Of a DNA stretch of 64,000 bases, positions 21,229-30,938 are shown piece by piece. Below the pieces are notes generated by a model. It was not told where the DNA came from, made no database searches, and saw only the letters and a list, made by a program, of their open reading frames with translations. This stretch comes from Sphaerulina vaccinii (Eukaryota > Ascomycota > Dothideomycetes > Mycosphaerellales > Mycosphaerellaceae). A program made the translations under genes and the position numbers. Location: contig JAKUDP010000028.1 of the NCBI GenBank assembly GCA_022570795.1, positions 744,001 through 808,000 of the forward strand, given 5' to 3'. Position 1 is the first letter of the stretch. Every line of letters starts with the position of its first letter.

Positions 21229-23514
21229 TTAGATGAGTTGCTGGAACGCTCTGTTAAGAGGCGACCTCAATGGCTTGACCTCCTTGTAGAAGTCGATGGT
21301 AGCCACAGCACGCTTTGCGACTCCCTCAGGTGTGAACTCAAACTTGGCGTAGACCTCCTTGTAAGGACCTGAAGCACCGAAGCGGTTCAGGCCAAATTGC
21401 TCGTGCGAGTACTTCTCCCAGCCCATTGTGCTCATGACCTCAACAGACAGCGATGGGATGCCGTCTGGGATGACCTTGAGCTTGTACTCCTTCGGCTGTG
21501 CGTCGAACACTTCCATACATGGCATGGAAACAACACGTGCGGTAACACCGTTCTTCTCCTGGAGGTACTTAGCTGCCTCCAAGCAAAGGGAGACTTCAGA
21601 ACCGGTGGAGACGAGTGTGATTTGAGCTCCCTCGACCTCGCTTGCAACGTAACCACCCTTTATACCGTTCTCGATGGTGGAACCCTCGAGCTGTGGCAGA
21701 TTTTGTCGTGTGAGGGCGAGGATCGATGGCGTCTCCTGCGACGTAAGGGCAACGTAGTATGCAGCAGAAGTCTCGTTACCATCAGCTGGACGCCAGACCA
21801 TCATGTTTGGCAGAGCACGGAAGTGGGCAAGAGTCTCGATAGGCTGGTGAGTTGGTCCATCCTCGCCAAGACCGATGGAGTCGTGGGTGGCGATGTAGAT
21901 GACACGCTGGCGAGAGAGCGAGGACAGGCGGACGGCTCCAGCAGCATATGAAACGAAGTTCAGGAAAGTGCCACCAGCTGGGATGACAGTGCCGTAGGCT
22001 GCGAGACCGTTCATGATACCAGCCATGGCGTGCTCGCGGACACCGTAACGCAGGTATCGACCACTCCACTCACCAATACCGAGGCTTGGTGGTTGGAAAT
22101 CGACGGCCTGCTTCCATCGGGTGTTGTTGGAGCCAGTCAAATCTGCAGAGCCAGAAAGGAGCTCTGGAACAGCCTCGAAGATGGCCTCGAGAACGGACTC
22201 GGACAGCTTACGCGAAGCCACAGCCTTGTCCGAAGGCTTGTACACTGGAAGCTTGTTCTGCCAGCCCTCTGGCAGCTTACCAGTCAAACGACGCTTGAGG
22301 TCGGCGCCTAGCTCCTTGTGCTCGCTGCAGTACTTCTCGAGAAGCTGATTCCACTCTTGCTCTGCGGCAGCACCCTCAGCGGCGTGCTTGTGGTATTGGT
22401 CGTAAACCTCTTGTGGGACGTCGAAGGTCTTCTTTGGGTCGAAACCAAATTTCTCCTTGACCTGCTTGCAGTCGTCCTCCTTGAGAGGGTTTCCGTGCAC
22501 ACCACCAGTTCCCTGTAGAAGCGAGCCAAAGCCGATGGTTGTTGTGAGACGGATCATGGATGGCTTGTCGGTGACCTCCTTGGCCTTCTTGATGGCAGCC
22601 TCGATGCCCTCAAGGTCATTGTCACCATCCTTGACCCACTGTACGTGCCAGCCGTAGGCCTCAAAACGCTTGGTCACGTCTTCGGTGAAGGCACACTTGG
22701 TGTCACCATCTGAAATGTGTCAGTCTAAAGATCAGCCAGGCAAAGCAGTGCTCTTATCTCACCAATGGAAATGTGGTTGTCATCGTAGATGGCAATCAAG
22801 TTGCCGAGCTGCAAGTGACCAGCGGTGGAAGCCGCTTCACTGGCAATGCCCTCCATGGCGCATCCATCGCCGAAAAATGTGTAGGTGTGGTTGTTGATCA
22901 GCTCAAAGCCGGGCTTGTTAAAAACGCCAGCGGTGTGTGCCTGCGCAATAGCAAGACCCACGGCGTTCGTGAAACCCTGACCAAGAGGTCCGGTGGTCAC
23001 TTCAATGCCAGGTGTGTCGTGAGACTCTGGGTGACCTGGAGTCTTGCTGTCGAGCTGGCGGAAAGCCTTGAGGTCGTCGATGGTGAGGTCGTAACCGAAG
23101 AGGTGCAGCAGAGCGTACTGGAGCATGCATCCGTGGCCGTTGGAAAGGACGAAGCGGTCACGGTTGAGCCACTTTGGGTTCTTTGGGTTGAAAGTCATGA
23201 ACTTATTGAACAAGACATGGGCCACTGGGGCCATTCCCATGGGCGCACCAGGGTGGCCAGAGTTGGCGGCGAACGTGGCATCGACCTAGAACACGTTCTG
23301 TGTCAGTAGAGAAGTTCATCGTGCATGTTTTCTGATACCAATGCCGAGTCCCAAAATTTGTGTGCAATGGTGAATCGGTTGAGGAGGGGCAGCACTCACG
23401 GCCAGCGTCCTGTACTCAAGTTAGCACTCTTTCACTGGTACTCTGGGGTACCTGATGGGAATATACTGACCGGATGGTGTTGATTGCACGCTCGTCTGTC
23501 TTGTCGTAAGGCAT
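21229..23514 (-). CDS. TKL1: Transketolase (4 exons, one of 10 nt)
   Basis: Exons (minus) are 23514-23471, 23409-23400 (10 nt), 23285-22763 and 22709-21229. The introns are 61, 114 and 53 nt and the product is 685 aa, the usual family length. The join gives INTIRTLAVDATFAANSGHPG, the conserved N-terminus, which supports the micro-exon. The TPP-binding motif GDGCAMEG...DDNHISIDG, the GHPESHD segment, the central pyrimidine domain (GVREHAMAGIMNGLA) and the C-terminal domain are all present. It transfers two-carbon ketol units in the non-oxidative pentose phosphate pathway, thereby supplying substrates for the SHB17 route, and SHB17 is also in this window (about 17 kb away). Cytosolic; no targeting peptide seen. 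Confidence 0.96.
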
Positions 23515-24249
23515 TTTGGCGGTTCTGTTGATGATGTTTGTGAGAAGGAGAGGAAGAAGGTGAGCTCCAAAACAGTCTTTTCGCTTATGACTTCACTTCC
23601 TGCTGGTGGGGCAAGAGGCAGGGTCAAATCAAACGCCGATCTGGCGGTACAGCGTCGGTCTGGAGAACAGCGCGAAAGATGATGAATCTGCTCAGAAAGA
23701 CCGCGCGAGGACCGAACTGTGCAAATGAGACGACAATGATGTTGGCGTTCGCTATTACCGTAACCCGTGGAAAAGAGCAGCGAGGATTGATTGATTCAAT
23801 ATCGATATGACCATGACCAATGCTGACTGAGAGTTCATCAAAACACGTGTTTCAGTGCTCACGCGAATGGCTATGGTATCTCTACCCGTTTTGGCTATTT
23901 GGCTATAGAGCATCGGAAACCGTCTACTGTCTCGCCACGGCCTACGAGCATTCGGAGATCGGAGATGCTTTCTGAGTAGACGGTCCCTTGCTCTGTTGCG
24001 AATATGAAACAGCTCGGTGACTGCTCGTGAACGGAGATGCTTCAGTATTCTTAGCACGCTTTCGCGGCTTTCCCGCGGAAATCTGTAAGGCAACGGCAGG
24101 CTATCTCCATTCTGAGATGAAAGCTCGTGTCGACTTGCAGCAGAGTGCTCTCCTTTCGAAATATATACAAGTGTTATGATACAGTAGTGTAGAGGAAACT
24201 CTTTCGCCCCTTTCGCTTGAACGCTGCACGGAAAATCTTCTCATCATCG
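23515..24249. other. Intergenic upstream of TKL1
   Basis: About 730 bp. It contains a 10-bp inverted pair (23919-23928 with 23975-23984) and a repeated GGAGATGCTT word. Both are too weak to name as sites. No gene was seen. Confidence 0.4.
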
Positions 24250-26295
24250 TCAATCGTATACTTCGTGATAGCGACTCTCGCGAGGAGCTTTCTCGACGGA
24301 CAAGTACAGATCATCCCCTCTACGAGTCGGCGTGAACTTGCCATTCCACAATGGGCTTTTGAGAGACTCCGCTGGGCTCTTCAGCTGAATCGTCAAAGGA
24401 TAATTCGGTGCCAGATTCGAGCTTTTGTTCCGGATTTTGGATTGTCTATAAGTCTCATGTTGTGTGGGCGGATCATGACGTTCGTGTTCGCTATTCTTCC
24501 GCGAGTGAGCATGATGAGCAGAGTTGTCGATATGAAGTCCCTGTTCGAGTATCTGCGCGGCTGAATCGCCTCGTCTTTTCGCGGCTAAAGTCGAGCCGCT
24601 CAGCGACGGACTGTGGCCTCTCGACTTCTCGTACTCCGGACTCACAAGTCTGATGTTTGGTGAGGGAGAGTAACCTGAATACACTGGCGATCGTGGTATT
24701 GCCTGGTTGCTAGATCTTGGGACTCTTGGATACCGGACATTAGATATTGGCGATTCAGCAACAGGAGACAAGCGCCTCTCATCCTCCTCAGGTGGTGTCA
24801 ACTCGTCCGGCATGTTGCTTTCAAATGAAGTGCGCCGTGAAGTGTCTGATGCAACCGAGTCTCGTACAGCCTTGGGAAAGTACGACGGCTGGCCGACGAC
24901 AATCGCAGCGGGAGCCGGACGGCGCACCTGTATTGCCTCTTCGATTGGAGTAGCTGAGTCTGGCACACTGTAGGGCGATGTGCCGCTGTCTGCACTTGCG
25001 TAGTAGTCAAGTAAGCTCGTTTTACTCGAGAATGCACCAGACCGACCACTAAGTCGATCTTGGCTATTGGTGAGTGCTTGGGGTGGCCGAAGTGGCCAAT
25101 CTCTCATGTCGTGACTGGAAGTAGTAGTAGTAGGTTGCCCAGGGATGTCCAGGGTCAAAGTCGGGTGCGGCGGTCCATGTGATCGTGGCTGTCTTGTCTT
25201 CAATACTGCAGGATGTGCTGGGAGGCCTGGCATCAACACACGTGGTAGCATCGAGACGTGCTCTTCTTCGAATATAGTTGCAGGTGTCTGTATCGGTTGT
25301 TGCGACGTTGCCATCTTCGATGGTGGTGGAGGAGGCTTGCTTCCGGGTCGCTCGGGCAACAATTGAGATACTGTTCGCATGCTTGCATTGCTTCGTACTT
25401 CCGACAACTGTCTGACTCGCTTGTCCTCCACGGAGGCCACAAAGTGCTGAGGCTGGTAGTGCTGCGTTGGCCATATTGTGTTATGCTTTTCGATTGGCAG
25501 CTCAGAACCCATCTTAGGATGTACGTGATCGCTATGGCGTGGTCCATGTGGAGGTTCAGAGGCGAATGAGTACTTGGTAGAGCCCTCGTCCACGAAATCA
25601 TATGATTGTTGGTTGGCTTGTTCTCTCTTCGCTTTACGCCTTCGCAGGCATGCTAGAAGATAGACGATACATACGATGATGACCACGCCTGCGATAGCAC
25701 CAATTGAAACACCAACAGCTTGCCCACTGGTCAAGGTGGGCTTTGATGTGGCAGCACCAGATGCAGTGTCCGCACCTGATGTTGGAGTCGCTCCCAATGT
25801 TGGAGTGCTGGTTGCAGTTGGCACAGTCGAGCTGGTCGCGTGAGACCCTGTCAAAGTCGTGACTGCTGTCTGACTTGTAGGAGACGTTGTCTGTGATGCC
25901 TTCGAGCTAGTCGACTGCGGCGCCGGTCCATTCACAGTAGTAGTAAGAGCGGTATGAGTCCGAGGCACGGCGTCCGGTTCTGATGAGCACACAGCATAGG
26001 CGCTACCCGCCGTTTCGTCATCTGTTGCCCCTGCGCAGTCCTCGCTCATCACACATATGAGTGCAATCTCTCCTAGAGCGTACGAATCGTCTGAGTATGA
26101 GTCGCACAGACATGAGCTATCCCGACATGTTTGGGGATACTGGGTCGTGATCCAATTGCTCACACACGGGCGAGCACAGTCTGGTATGGCAGCCTGAAGC
26201 TGCTTCGGTATGGTGGGATCGCTCGTGCTTGATCTTTGCAGCAAATCTGATCGTTGAAAGCTTGATTGGGTGGAGTGATCGAGCCAAGAAGGCAT
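24250..26295 (-). CDS. CFEM-like single-pass membrane protein with long cytoplasmic tail
   Basis: 681 aa from the ATG at 26295. Eight cysteines at about residues 39-110 (DC, PC, TC, SC, LC, IC, DC, VC) form a CFEM-like module. A Ser/Thr-rich stalk (about 120-200) and one membrane helix (GVSIGAIAGVVIIVCIVYLLACL, about 205-227) follow, then RRRKAKR on the cytosolic side. The tail is about 440 aa, disordered and Pro/Ser-rich. The layout resembles fungal wall-sensor or CFEM receptor-like proteins. No signal peptide is encoded from this ATG. A likely upstream exon (26481-26543) encodes one, so the 5' end is probably wrong as given. Divergent from TRP5. Confidence 0.72.
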   Translation of the reverse strand: MPSWLDHSTQSSFQRSDLLQRSSTSDPTIPKQLQAAIPDCARPCVSNWITTQYPQTCRDSSCLCDSYSDDSYALGEIALICVMSEDCAGATDDETAGSAYAVCSSEPDAVPRTHTALTTTVNGPAPQSTSSKASQTTSPTSQTAVTTLTGSHATSSTVPTATSTPTLGATPTSGADTASGAATSKPTLTSGQAVGVSIGAIAGVVIIVCIVYLLACLRRRKAKREQANQQSYDFVDEGSTKYSFASEPPHGPRHSDHVHPKMGSELPIEKHNTIWPTQHYQPQHFVASVEDKRVRQLSEVRSNASMRTVSQLLPERPGSKPPPPPSKMATSQQPIQTPATIFEEEHVSMLPRVLMPGLPAHPAVLKTRQPRSHGPPHPTLTLDIPGQPTTTTSSHDMRDWPLRPPQALTNSQDRLSGRSGAFSSKTSLLDYYASADSGTSPYSVPDSATPIEEAIQVRRPAPAAIVVGQPSYFPKAVRDSVASDTSRRTSFESNMPDELTPPEEDERRLSPVAESPISNVRYPRVPRSSNQAIPRSPVYSGYSPSPNIRLVSPEYEKSRGHSPSLSGSTLAAKRRGDSAAQILEQGLHIDNSAHHAHSRKNSEHERHDPPTQHETYRQSKIRNKSSNLAPNYPLTIQLKSPAESLKSPLWNGKFTPTRRGDDLYLSVEKAPRESRYHEVYD

Positions 26296-26480
26296 TACGG
26301 CTTCAGCATGTGTGCATAAGACTCAATCTGCCAAATCTCATATAAGTAGTACAGCTGACCAGCAGCGTGAGAATGATCATATAAGAGAAGAGAAAGCGAA
26401 AGAAAAGGAGATTCGTGACTGTGTTGCAAGGACGCTTTGGCGAAGAAATTCAGATGCCTTTGGATGGTTATACAACATAC

Positions 26481-26543
26481 CAATCTCGTCAGCTCTATAA
26501 TTGCCGCCAGCAGCATCGTCATCATAGCAACTGTTCGTCGCAT
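26481..26543 (-). other. Candidate signal-peptide exon for the CFEM-like membrane gene
   Basis: On the minus strand an ATG at 26543 opens a Met/Leu/Ala/Ile-rich segment of about 21 residues (MRRTVAMMTMLLAAIIELTRL). It is followed at once by a consensus donor, GTATGT. Joined in phase 0 to an AG inside the downstream frame (for example before the LQAAIPDC segment near 26200), it would supply the missing secretion signal. The acceptor is not resolved. Confidence 0.4.
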
Positions 26544-27015
26544 AGGCGCCAGCGGCACATGTATTGGGTAGGCGAAGAAAGCCGCATCGTTGTTGTGAAT
26601 GGCGAAGATGAGATGGGCGCGTACCATTCGCTGTGATAGGACGCGACGAGCTCAGCCGGAGAGTAGGTCCGCGAGCACGTCCTGTTGGTGGCGTAGTCGG
26701 CTGCTGCACGCGAAGTTGTTGATAGGCAGTTGATCGCTTTTGATCTGTGTTGACGATATCGACAACTGCTGAAAGATGACAGCTGGTTGTTGATGCAGAT
26801 GCAGATGAAGAGAGCAACCTCGTGAGGTTGGATGCAGGGTCTAGATTTGACCGATGACGGCCTTCATAATTTTGACATGGTTGTTCATGGAGTCTGGCCA
26901 TTGAGTCACACTACACTCTCTACCTTACAACACTTCACAACCTCTCCCTCTCTTACGCAGTCATACAACCACTGCAATCGAAACAACCCATATCTACCAC
27001 AAGCTTACACTCACC
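26544..27015. other. Divergent promoter region, CFEM-like gene and TRP5
   Basis: About 470 bp with a pyrimidine-rich TRP5 leader just before its ATG. A TGAGTCA element is listed separately. Confidence 0.5.
26902..26908. promoter_or_regulatory. TGAGTCA, Gcn4/CpcA-type amino-acid control element
   Basis: A perfect TGA(C/G)TCA heptamer lies 108 bp upstream of the TRP5 start codon. Gcn4 and its filamentous-fungal homologue CpcA/CPC-1 bind this palindrome to induce amino-acid biosynthesis genes under starvation, and TRP5 is a classical target class. One 7-mer can occur by chance, but position and gene identity make function likely. Confidence 0.6.
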
Positions 27016-29304
27016 ATGGCGGAGGGCATCAGAAATGCGTTTGCTCGTGCGAAGAGCGAAGGGCGGGCAGCTCTGGTCACATACACCACTGCGGGCTTCC
27101 CTACAATAGCAGAGACGGCCGACATTCTGCTGGGCATGGAAGCAGGTGGTGCTGATGTTATCGAGCTGGGCACACCTTTCACAGATCCCATCGCCGATGG
27201 CCCCACGATACAGACTGCCAACACACTCGCTTTGGCCAATGGCACCAATACCAAATCATGCCTAGAGATCGTCAAGCAGGCGAGATCGAGGGGCTTACAA
27301 GCACCGGTGCTTCTTATGGGATACTACAATCCGCTGCTAGCATATGGCGAGGAACGCATGCTTCAGGATGCTAAGGCAGTTGGTGTTAATGGCTTCATCA
27401 TGGTGGATCTCCCACCTGAGGAGGCCGTCAGATTCCGTCAGCACTGCAAGAACTACGGCCTCTCCTATGTACCGTTGATTGCACCTTCCACGAGCGAGAA
27501 GCGCATGAAACTGCTGTGCAGCATTGCCGACTCTTTCATTTACGTGGTGTCGAGAATGGGTGTCACTGGTGCTACCGGAGCACTAAGCACAGGACTACCA
27601 CAGCTGGTGGAGCGTGTCCACCAATATTCAAATGGCGCACCTGCTGCTGTGGGCTTCGGTGTCAGCACACGAGAGCACTTTGTCGAGGTGGGGCAGGTCT
27701 CTGAGGGCGTTGTCATTGGCAGTCAGATTATCACAACTATCAAGAATGCGCCACAAGGGCAAGGGGCCAAGGCTGTTGAGGAGTACTGCTATTCGATCAC
27801 TCAGCGACGAAATGCGCGACAAACGACAGGCACGAGCAATGGACACAGTATCTCCACTGCTGCAAACACGAACGGAGACGGCAGCGGCTGGGTCAAGCAG
27901 ACAAACGGTGAGGCGCCCAAGGATATATCGACCGCTGATCCAACGAAGCAACCTGCGAGCGAAAGTGATCCAGCAAACGGCATGGTGCACGTAGACGGAA
28001 TCATCAAAGATTCTGACACGAAGGGACCCGGTCTGGCTGATCAACTCGAGGCACTAAACACAGATGAGAAGGATCCAGAGCTGGTGCCGTCACGCTTCGG
28101 TCAATTCGGCGGGCAATATGTACCAGAGTCACTTATGGACTGCTTGGCAGAATTGGAACGTGGCTTCAGCGATGCGATCAACGACCCGAAGTTCTGGGAG
28201 GAGTTCAGGTCATACTACCCGTATATGAGTCGTCCTTCCAGTCTACACAAGTCAGAGAGACTTACCGCACGAGTGAAGGAGGAAAGTCAGTCCGGCTATG
28301 GTGCCAACATCTACCTGAAGCGTGAAGATCTGAACCACACCGGTTCGCACAAGATCAACAATGCAATTGGACAGATCCTGATTGCAAGGAGATTGGGGAA
28401 GACAGAGATCATCGCAGAGACGGGGGCTGGTCAGCACGGTGTTGCTACTGCTACCGTCTGTGCACGATTCGGCATGAAGTGCACCGTGTATATGGGCGCC
28501 GAGGACGTAAGGAGACAGGCACTCAACGTCTTCAGAATGAAGCTGCTTGGAGCGTCCGTTGTTGCAGTTGAAGCTGGTTCGCGTACACTTCGTGATGCAG
28601 TCAACGAAGCGCTGCGGAAGTGGGTAGAGAAGCTCGACACCACGCACTACATCATTGGCTCTGCTATTGGACCTCATCCATTCCCGACCATGGTGCGCAC
28701 ATTCCAAAGTGTGATTGGCAACGAGACGAAGGAACAAATGAAGGAGCTAACGGGCCGGCTCCCTGATGCGGTTGTAGCCTGTGTCGGCGGTGGCAGCAAT
28801 GCCGTTGGCATGTTTCACCCATTCTCGGAAGATCCAAGCGTCAAGCTGCTCGGAGTAGAAGCTGGGGGTGATGGTGTCGAAACTGCGAAGCACAGTGCTA
28901 CATTGACCGGTGGCAAGCCTGGAGTCCTGCACGGTGTGCGAACCTATGTCTTGCAAAGTGAAGAAGGCCAGATCAGCGACACCCATTCCGTCTCGGCAGG
29001 TCTAGATTATCCTGGTGTAGGTCCAGAACTGTCAGGTTGGAAGGATAGCGAGCGTGCAAAGTTCATCGCAGCCACGGATTCCGAGGCCTTTATTGGTTTC
29101 AAGCTTCTATCGGAACTGGAAGGCATCATTCCTGCGCTGGAGACAAGTCATGCTGTTTATGGCGCTGTGGAATTGGCCAAGACCATGAAGAGCGACCAAA
29201 ATATCGTTATCTGCTTGTCCGGCAGAGGTGACAAGGACGTGCAATCTGTGGCAGAGGAATTGCCTAGAATCGGCCCTAAGATTGGTTGGGATCTGAGATT
29301 CTAG
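27016..29304 (+). CDS. TRP5: Bifunctional tryptophan synthase (alpha-beta fusion)
   Basis: Intronless, 762 aa. The alpha domain (about 1-265) is a TIM barrel with DVIELGTPFTDPIADGP, whose Glu50 and Asp61 match the catalytic acid residues. A Ser/Thr/Asn-rich linker of about 80 residues follows. The beta domain (about 350-750) has the PLP-binding LNHTGSHKINNA (Lys446), AETGAGQHGVATA and the phosphate loop GGGSNAVG. It converts indole-3-glycerol phosphate plus serine to tryptophan, channelling indole between the two sites. The fused alpha-then-beta order is the normal fungal form. The Gcn4/CpcA-type element 108 bp upstream suggests cross-pathway control. It converges on the interrupted ACT gene. 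Confidence 0.97.
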   Translation: MAEGIRNAFARAKSEGRAALVTYTTAGFPTIAETADILLGMEAGGADVIELGTPFTDPIADGPTIQTANTLALANGTNTKSCLEIVKQARSRGLQAPVLLMGYYNPLLAYGEERMLQDAKAVGVNGFIMVDLPPEEAVRFRQHCKNYGLSYVPLIAPSTSEKRMKLLCSIADSFIYVVSRMGVTGATGALSTGLPQLVERVHQYSNGAPAAVGFGVSTREHFVEVGQVSEGVVIGSQIITTIKNAPQGQGAKAVEEYCYSITQRRNARQTTGTSNGHSISTAANTNGDGSGWVKQTNGEAPKDISTADPTKQPASESDPANGMVHVDGIIKDSDTKGPGLADQLEALNTDEKDPELVPSRFGQFGGQYVPESLMDCLAELERGFSDAINDPKFWEEFRSYYPYMSRPSSLHKSERLTARVKEESQSGYGANIYLKREDLNHTGSHKINNAIGQILIARRLGKTEIIAETGAGQHGVATATVCARFGMKCTVYMGAEDVRRQALNVFRMKLLGASVVAVEAGSRTLRDAVNEALRKWVEKLDTTHYIIGSAIGPHPFPTMVRTFQSVIGNETKEQMKELTGRLPDAVVACVGGGSNAVGMFHPFSEDPSVKLLGVEAGGDGVETAKHSATLTGGKPGVLHGVRTYVLQSEEGQISDTHSVSAGLDYPGVGPELSGWKDSERAKFIAATDSEAFIGFKLLSELEGIIPALETSHAVYGAVELAKTMKSDQNIVICLSGRGDKDVQSVAEELPRIGPKIGWDLRF

Positions 29305-29557
29305 CTGAACTTCTCGCGCTTTCTGACACCTCTTTCCAGCTGTACAATACTTGCTGCTGTTCGGCTTCTGGATGCGTGGCGCTGGGGACTTCTGAATACT
29401 GTAATGCATGATGATCACTCGTTCTCTATATCAGTCTTGGACGATAGAAAAGCTTCATAGACGTCGAATCACGACCAACGGCTCGAAGCCAGACTCAATG
29501 TTGAGCCTCCCACACATATTACCATATTCGCCTTAACTCGTTCGACTGGATATGCAA

Positions 29558-29998
29558 TCATTGGTGCCGCTCTGCTGACAGCTTTTGTAGCGTTTTCAGA
29601 ACCTTATGCTCGGATTCCACTGGCAAGAAGAGGTGATCATGAAAGAACCCACTGACAGGATTGACACCAATCTGCAGCTTCGACGCGAGCTCCGAAGTGA
29701 TGGCCGCCAGAAAACCGACAGCTTCCAGACTGGAGTGGACATTGAGCGTTATCTGTCGACACTCGAAGGAAAACCTAAGCTGCTCCTGGACTGCCATGGA
29801 TTTAGGCAAGATCACAGTCCATGCTTCTTTCTCCCTGAACATCATCTTTGTGTTCAGACTTTCAGTCTTGGCCAAAATATCGACTGCTTGATTGGACTTC
29901 AAGGCTACCTTCGCAAAGACCTATACGCCGTCTTCAAGTACTGGTTCCATGGAGCGTATGAGCTCGTTGAGGTCTGTTCCGCCTGATTCGTTGGCCAT
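29558..29998 (-). pseudogene. ACT-domain protein gene interrupted by one in-frame TAG
   Basis: Reading minus from the ATG at 29998, the frame encodes MANESGGTDLNELIRSMEPV and continues. It meets TAG at 29923-29921 (codon 26), then runs open to the stop at 29558 (147 codons in all). After the stop come VFAKVALKS, ITLNVHSSLEAVGFLAAI and GVNPVSGFFHDHLFLPV. These are hallmarks of a family of small stand-alone ACT-domain proteins, in which the stop position is normally Tyr (x-YVF). No intron of realistic size can remove the codon. Everything else in the frame is intact, so this is a recent nonsense mutation, stop readthrough or a sequencing error. The ligand and role of the family are not known to me. 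Confidence 0.75.
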
Positions 29999-30151
29999 AT
30001 TGCAGAATATTGAAGTGGGGACTTTCAACTCTGTGAAATTGTTGGCAACGACTCGCTGATATTAATAGGGTGTCTCGCGGCGTGCTGACCTGAATGTGGA
30101 GAATAATCTATTCTCCTTTCTGCCTGGAGCTGCGATGCATTGTCACAGTAA
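29999..30151. other. Short spacer between the ACT gene and the MITE
   Basis: Upstream DNA of the ACT-domain gene, running up to the TAA target duplication. No feature was seen. Confidence 0.4.
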
Positions 30152-30442
30152 GGGGCTGTTCAATAGCTTCGAAATCGCAGACCGCGACAGATCGCTGTGG
30201 ACGAAAAGTCGTAATCCATCTGCATCCACAGGCGAACTGCGGCTATTGAACGTCGCGCGTCTGCAACGATCTGCCACGGTCTGCGACGACAGACTTTCTC
30301 ACCAAAGTTCGCAGACAATCCTACTGCACCTCTCGAGGTGCATTGCGACGACAGATCGCAACAGAACATCGGATTTCGCACTGCGATAGTCCACACATCG
30401 CAGTCTGTTGCAGATCGGCTTTCGAAGCTATTGAACAGCCCC
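30152..30442. mobile_element. MITE, PIF/Harbinger (Tourist-like), 291 bp
   Basis: The ends are a perfect 23-bp inverted repeat: 30152-30174 begins GGGGCTGTTCAATAGC and 30420-30442 is its exact reverse complement. The element is flanked on both sides by TAA (30149-30151 and 30443-30445), the TWA-type 3-bp target duplication of PIF/Harbinger transposons. The termini (GGGGCTGTTC) also fit that superfamily. It has no coding capacity. The interior repeats a GCGACGACAGA word (about 30284 and 30346) and a short CTCGAG-centred palindrome (about 30325-30340). It sits between the ACT gene and the first alcohol dehydrogenase, about 0.5 kb upstream of that gene's start. Confidence 0.85.
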
Positions 30443-30445
30443 TAA

Positions 30446-30938
30446 TCTCATCAAGACTCTGCGACATTCGGAAGACATGCCACAGATGCATAGCACGTAT
30501 CGCACGTATCGCCATCTCCCGAAGACACATGGCAACCAGGTCAACTTTACAACCTTATTCGCCTATACCTCCAGATGCGGCAGTTCAGGACCTAGTACTC
30601 CCCACCAGAGCCGCAGTGATGCAGACCACGGCAAATCATCATCATCACTACCAAAGCCACTCTGCATGTCTGCAGTTGAGTGCTTTACTCCATCTACTCC
30701 CATTTACTCCACACTTCTACCCCTCCTTAGTGGCTTCAAACCATGGAGCTTGTTCCAGCATGAGGCCCACAACACCGAGGTCCCCTCACCTGCCAGATCT
30801 CCATCATAAACATCTGCTAGACGACTCGCATCTCGATAATCTCAAGAATAAGTTGGAGCTGTCCTTATCTTTCCTTGCTCTCATTCTCAGCACACACTCG
30901 CCAATTATATCACTGTTACTACAGCATTACTGCCCAGA
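30446..30938. other. Promoter region of ADH-type gene at 30939
   Basis: Pyrimidine-rich tracts lie just before the start codon, as in other fungal leaders. The open frames crossing it (30343-31017) have biased composition without domains. No other feature was seen. Confidence 0.4.

Noticed and set aside
23919..23984. 10-bp inverted repeat with a 46-nt spacer and repeated GGAGATGCTT words upstream of TKL1
   Set aside because: Stem too short and spacer too long for a terminator or element end; expected by chance at this scale.
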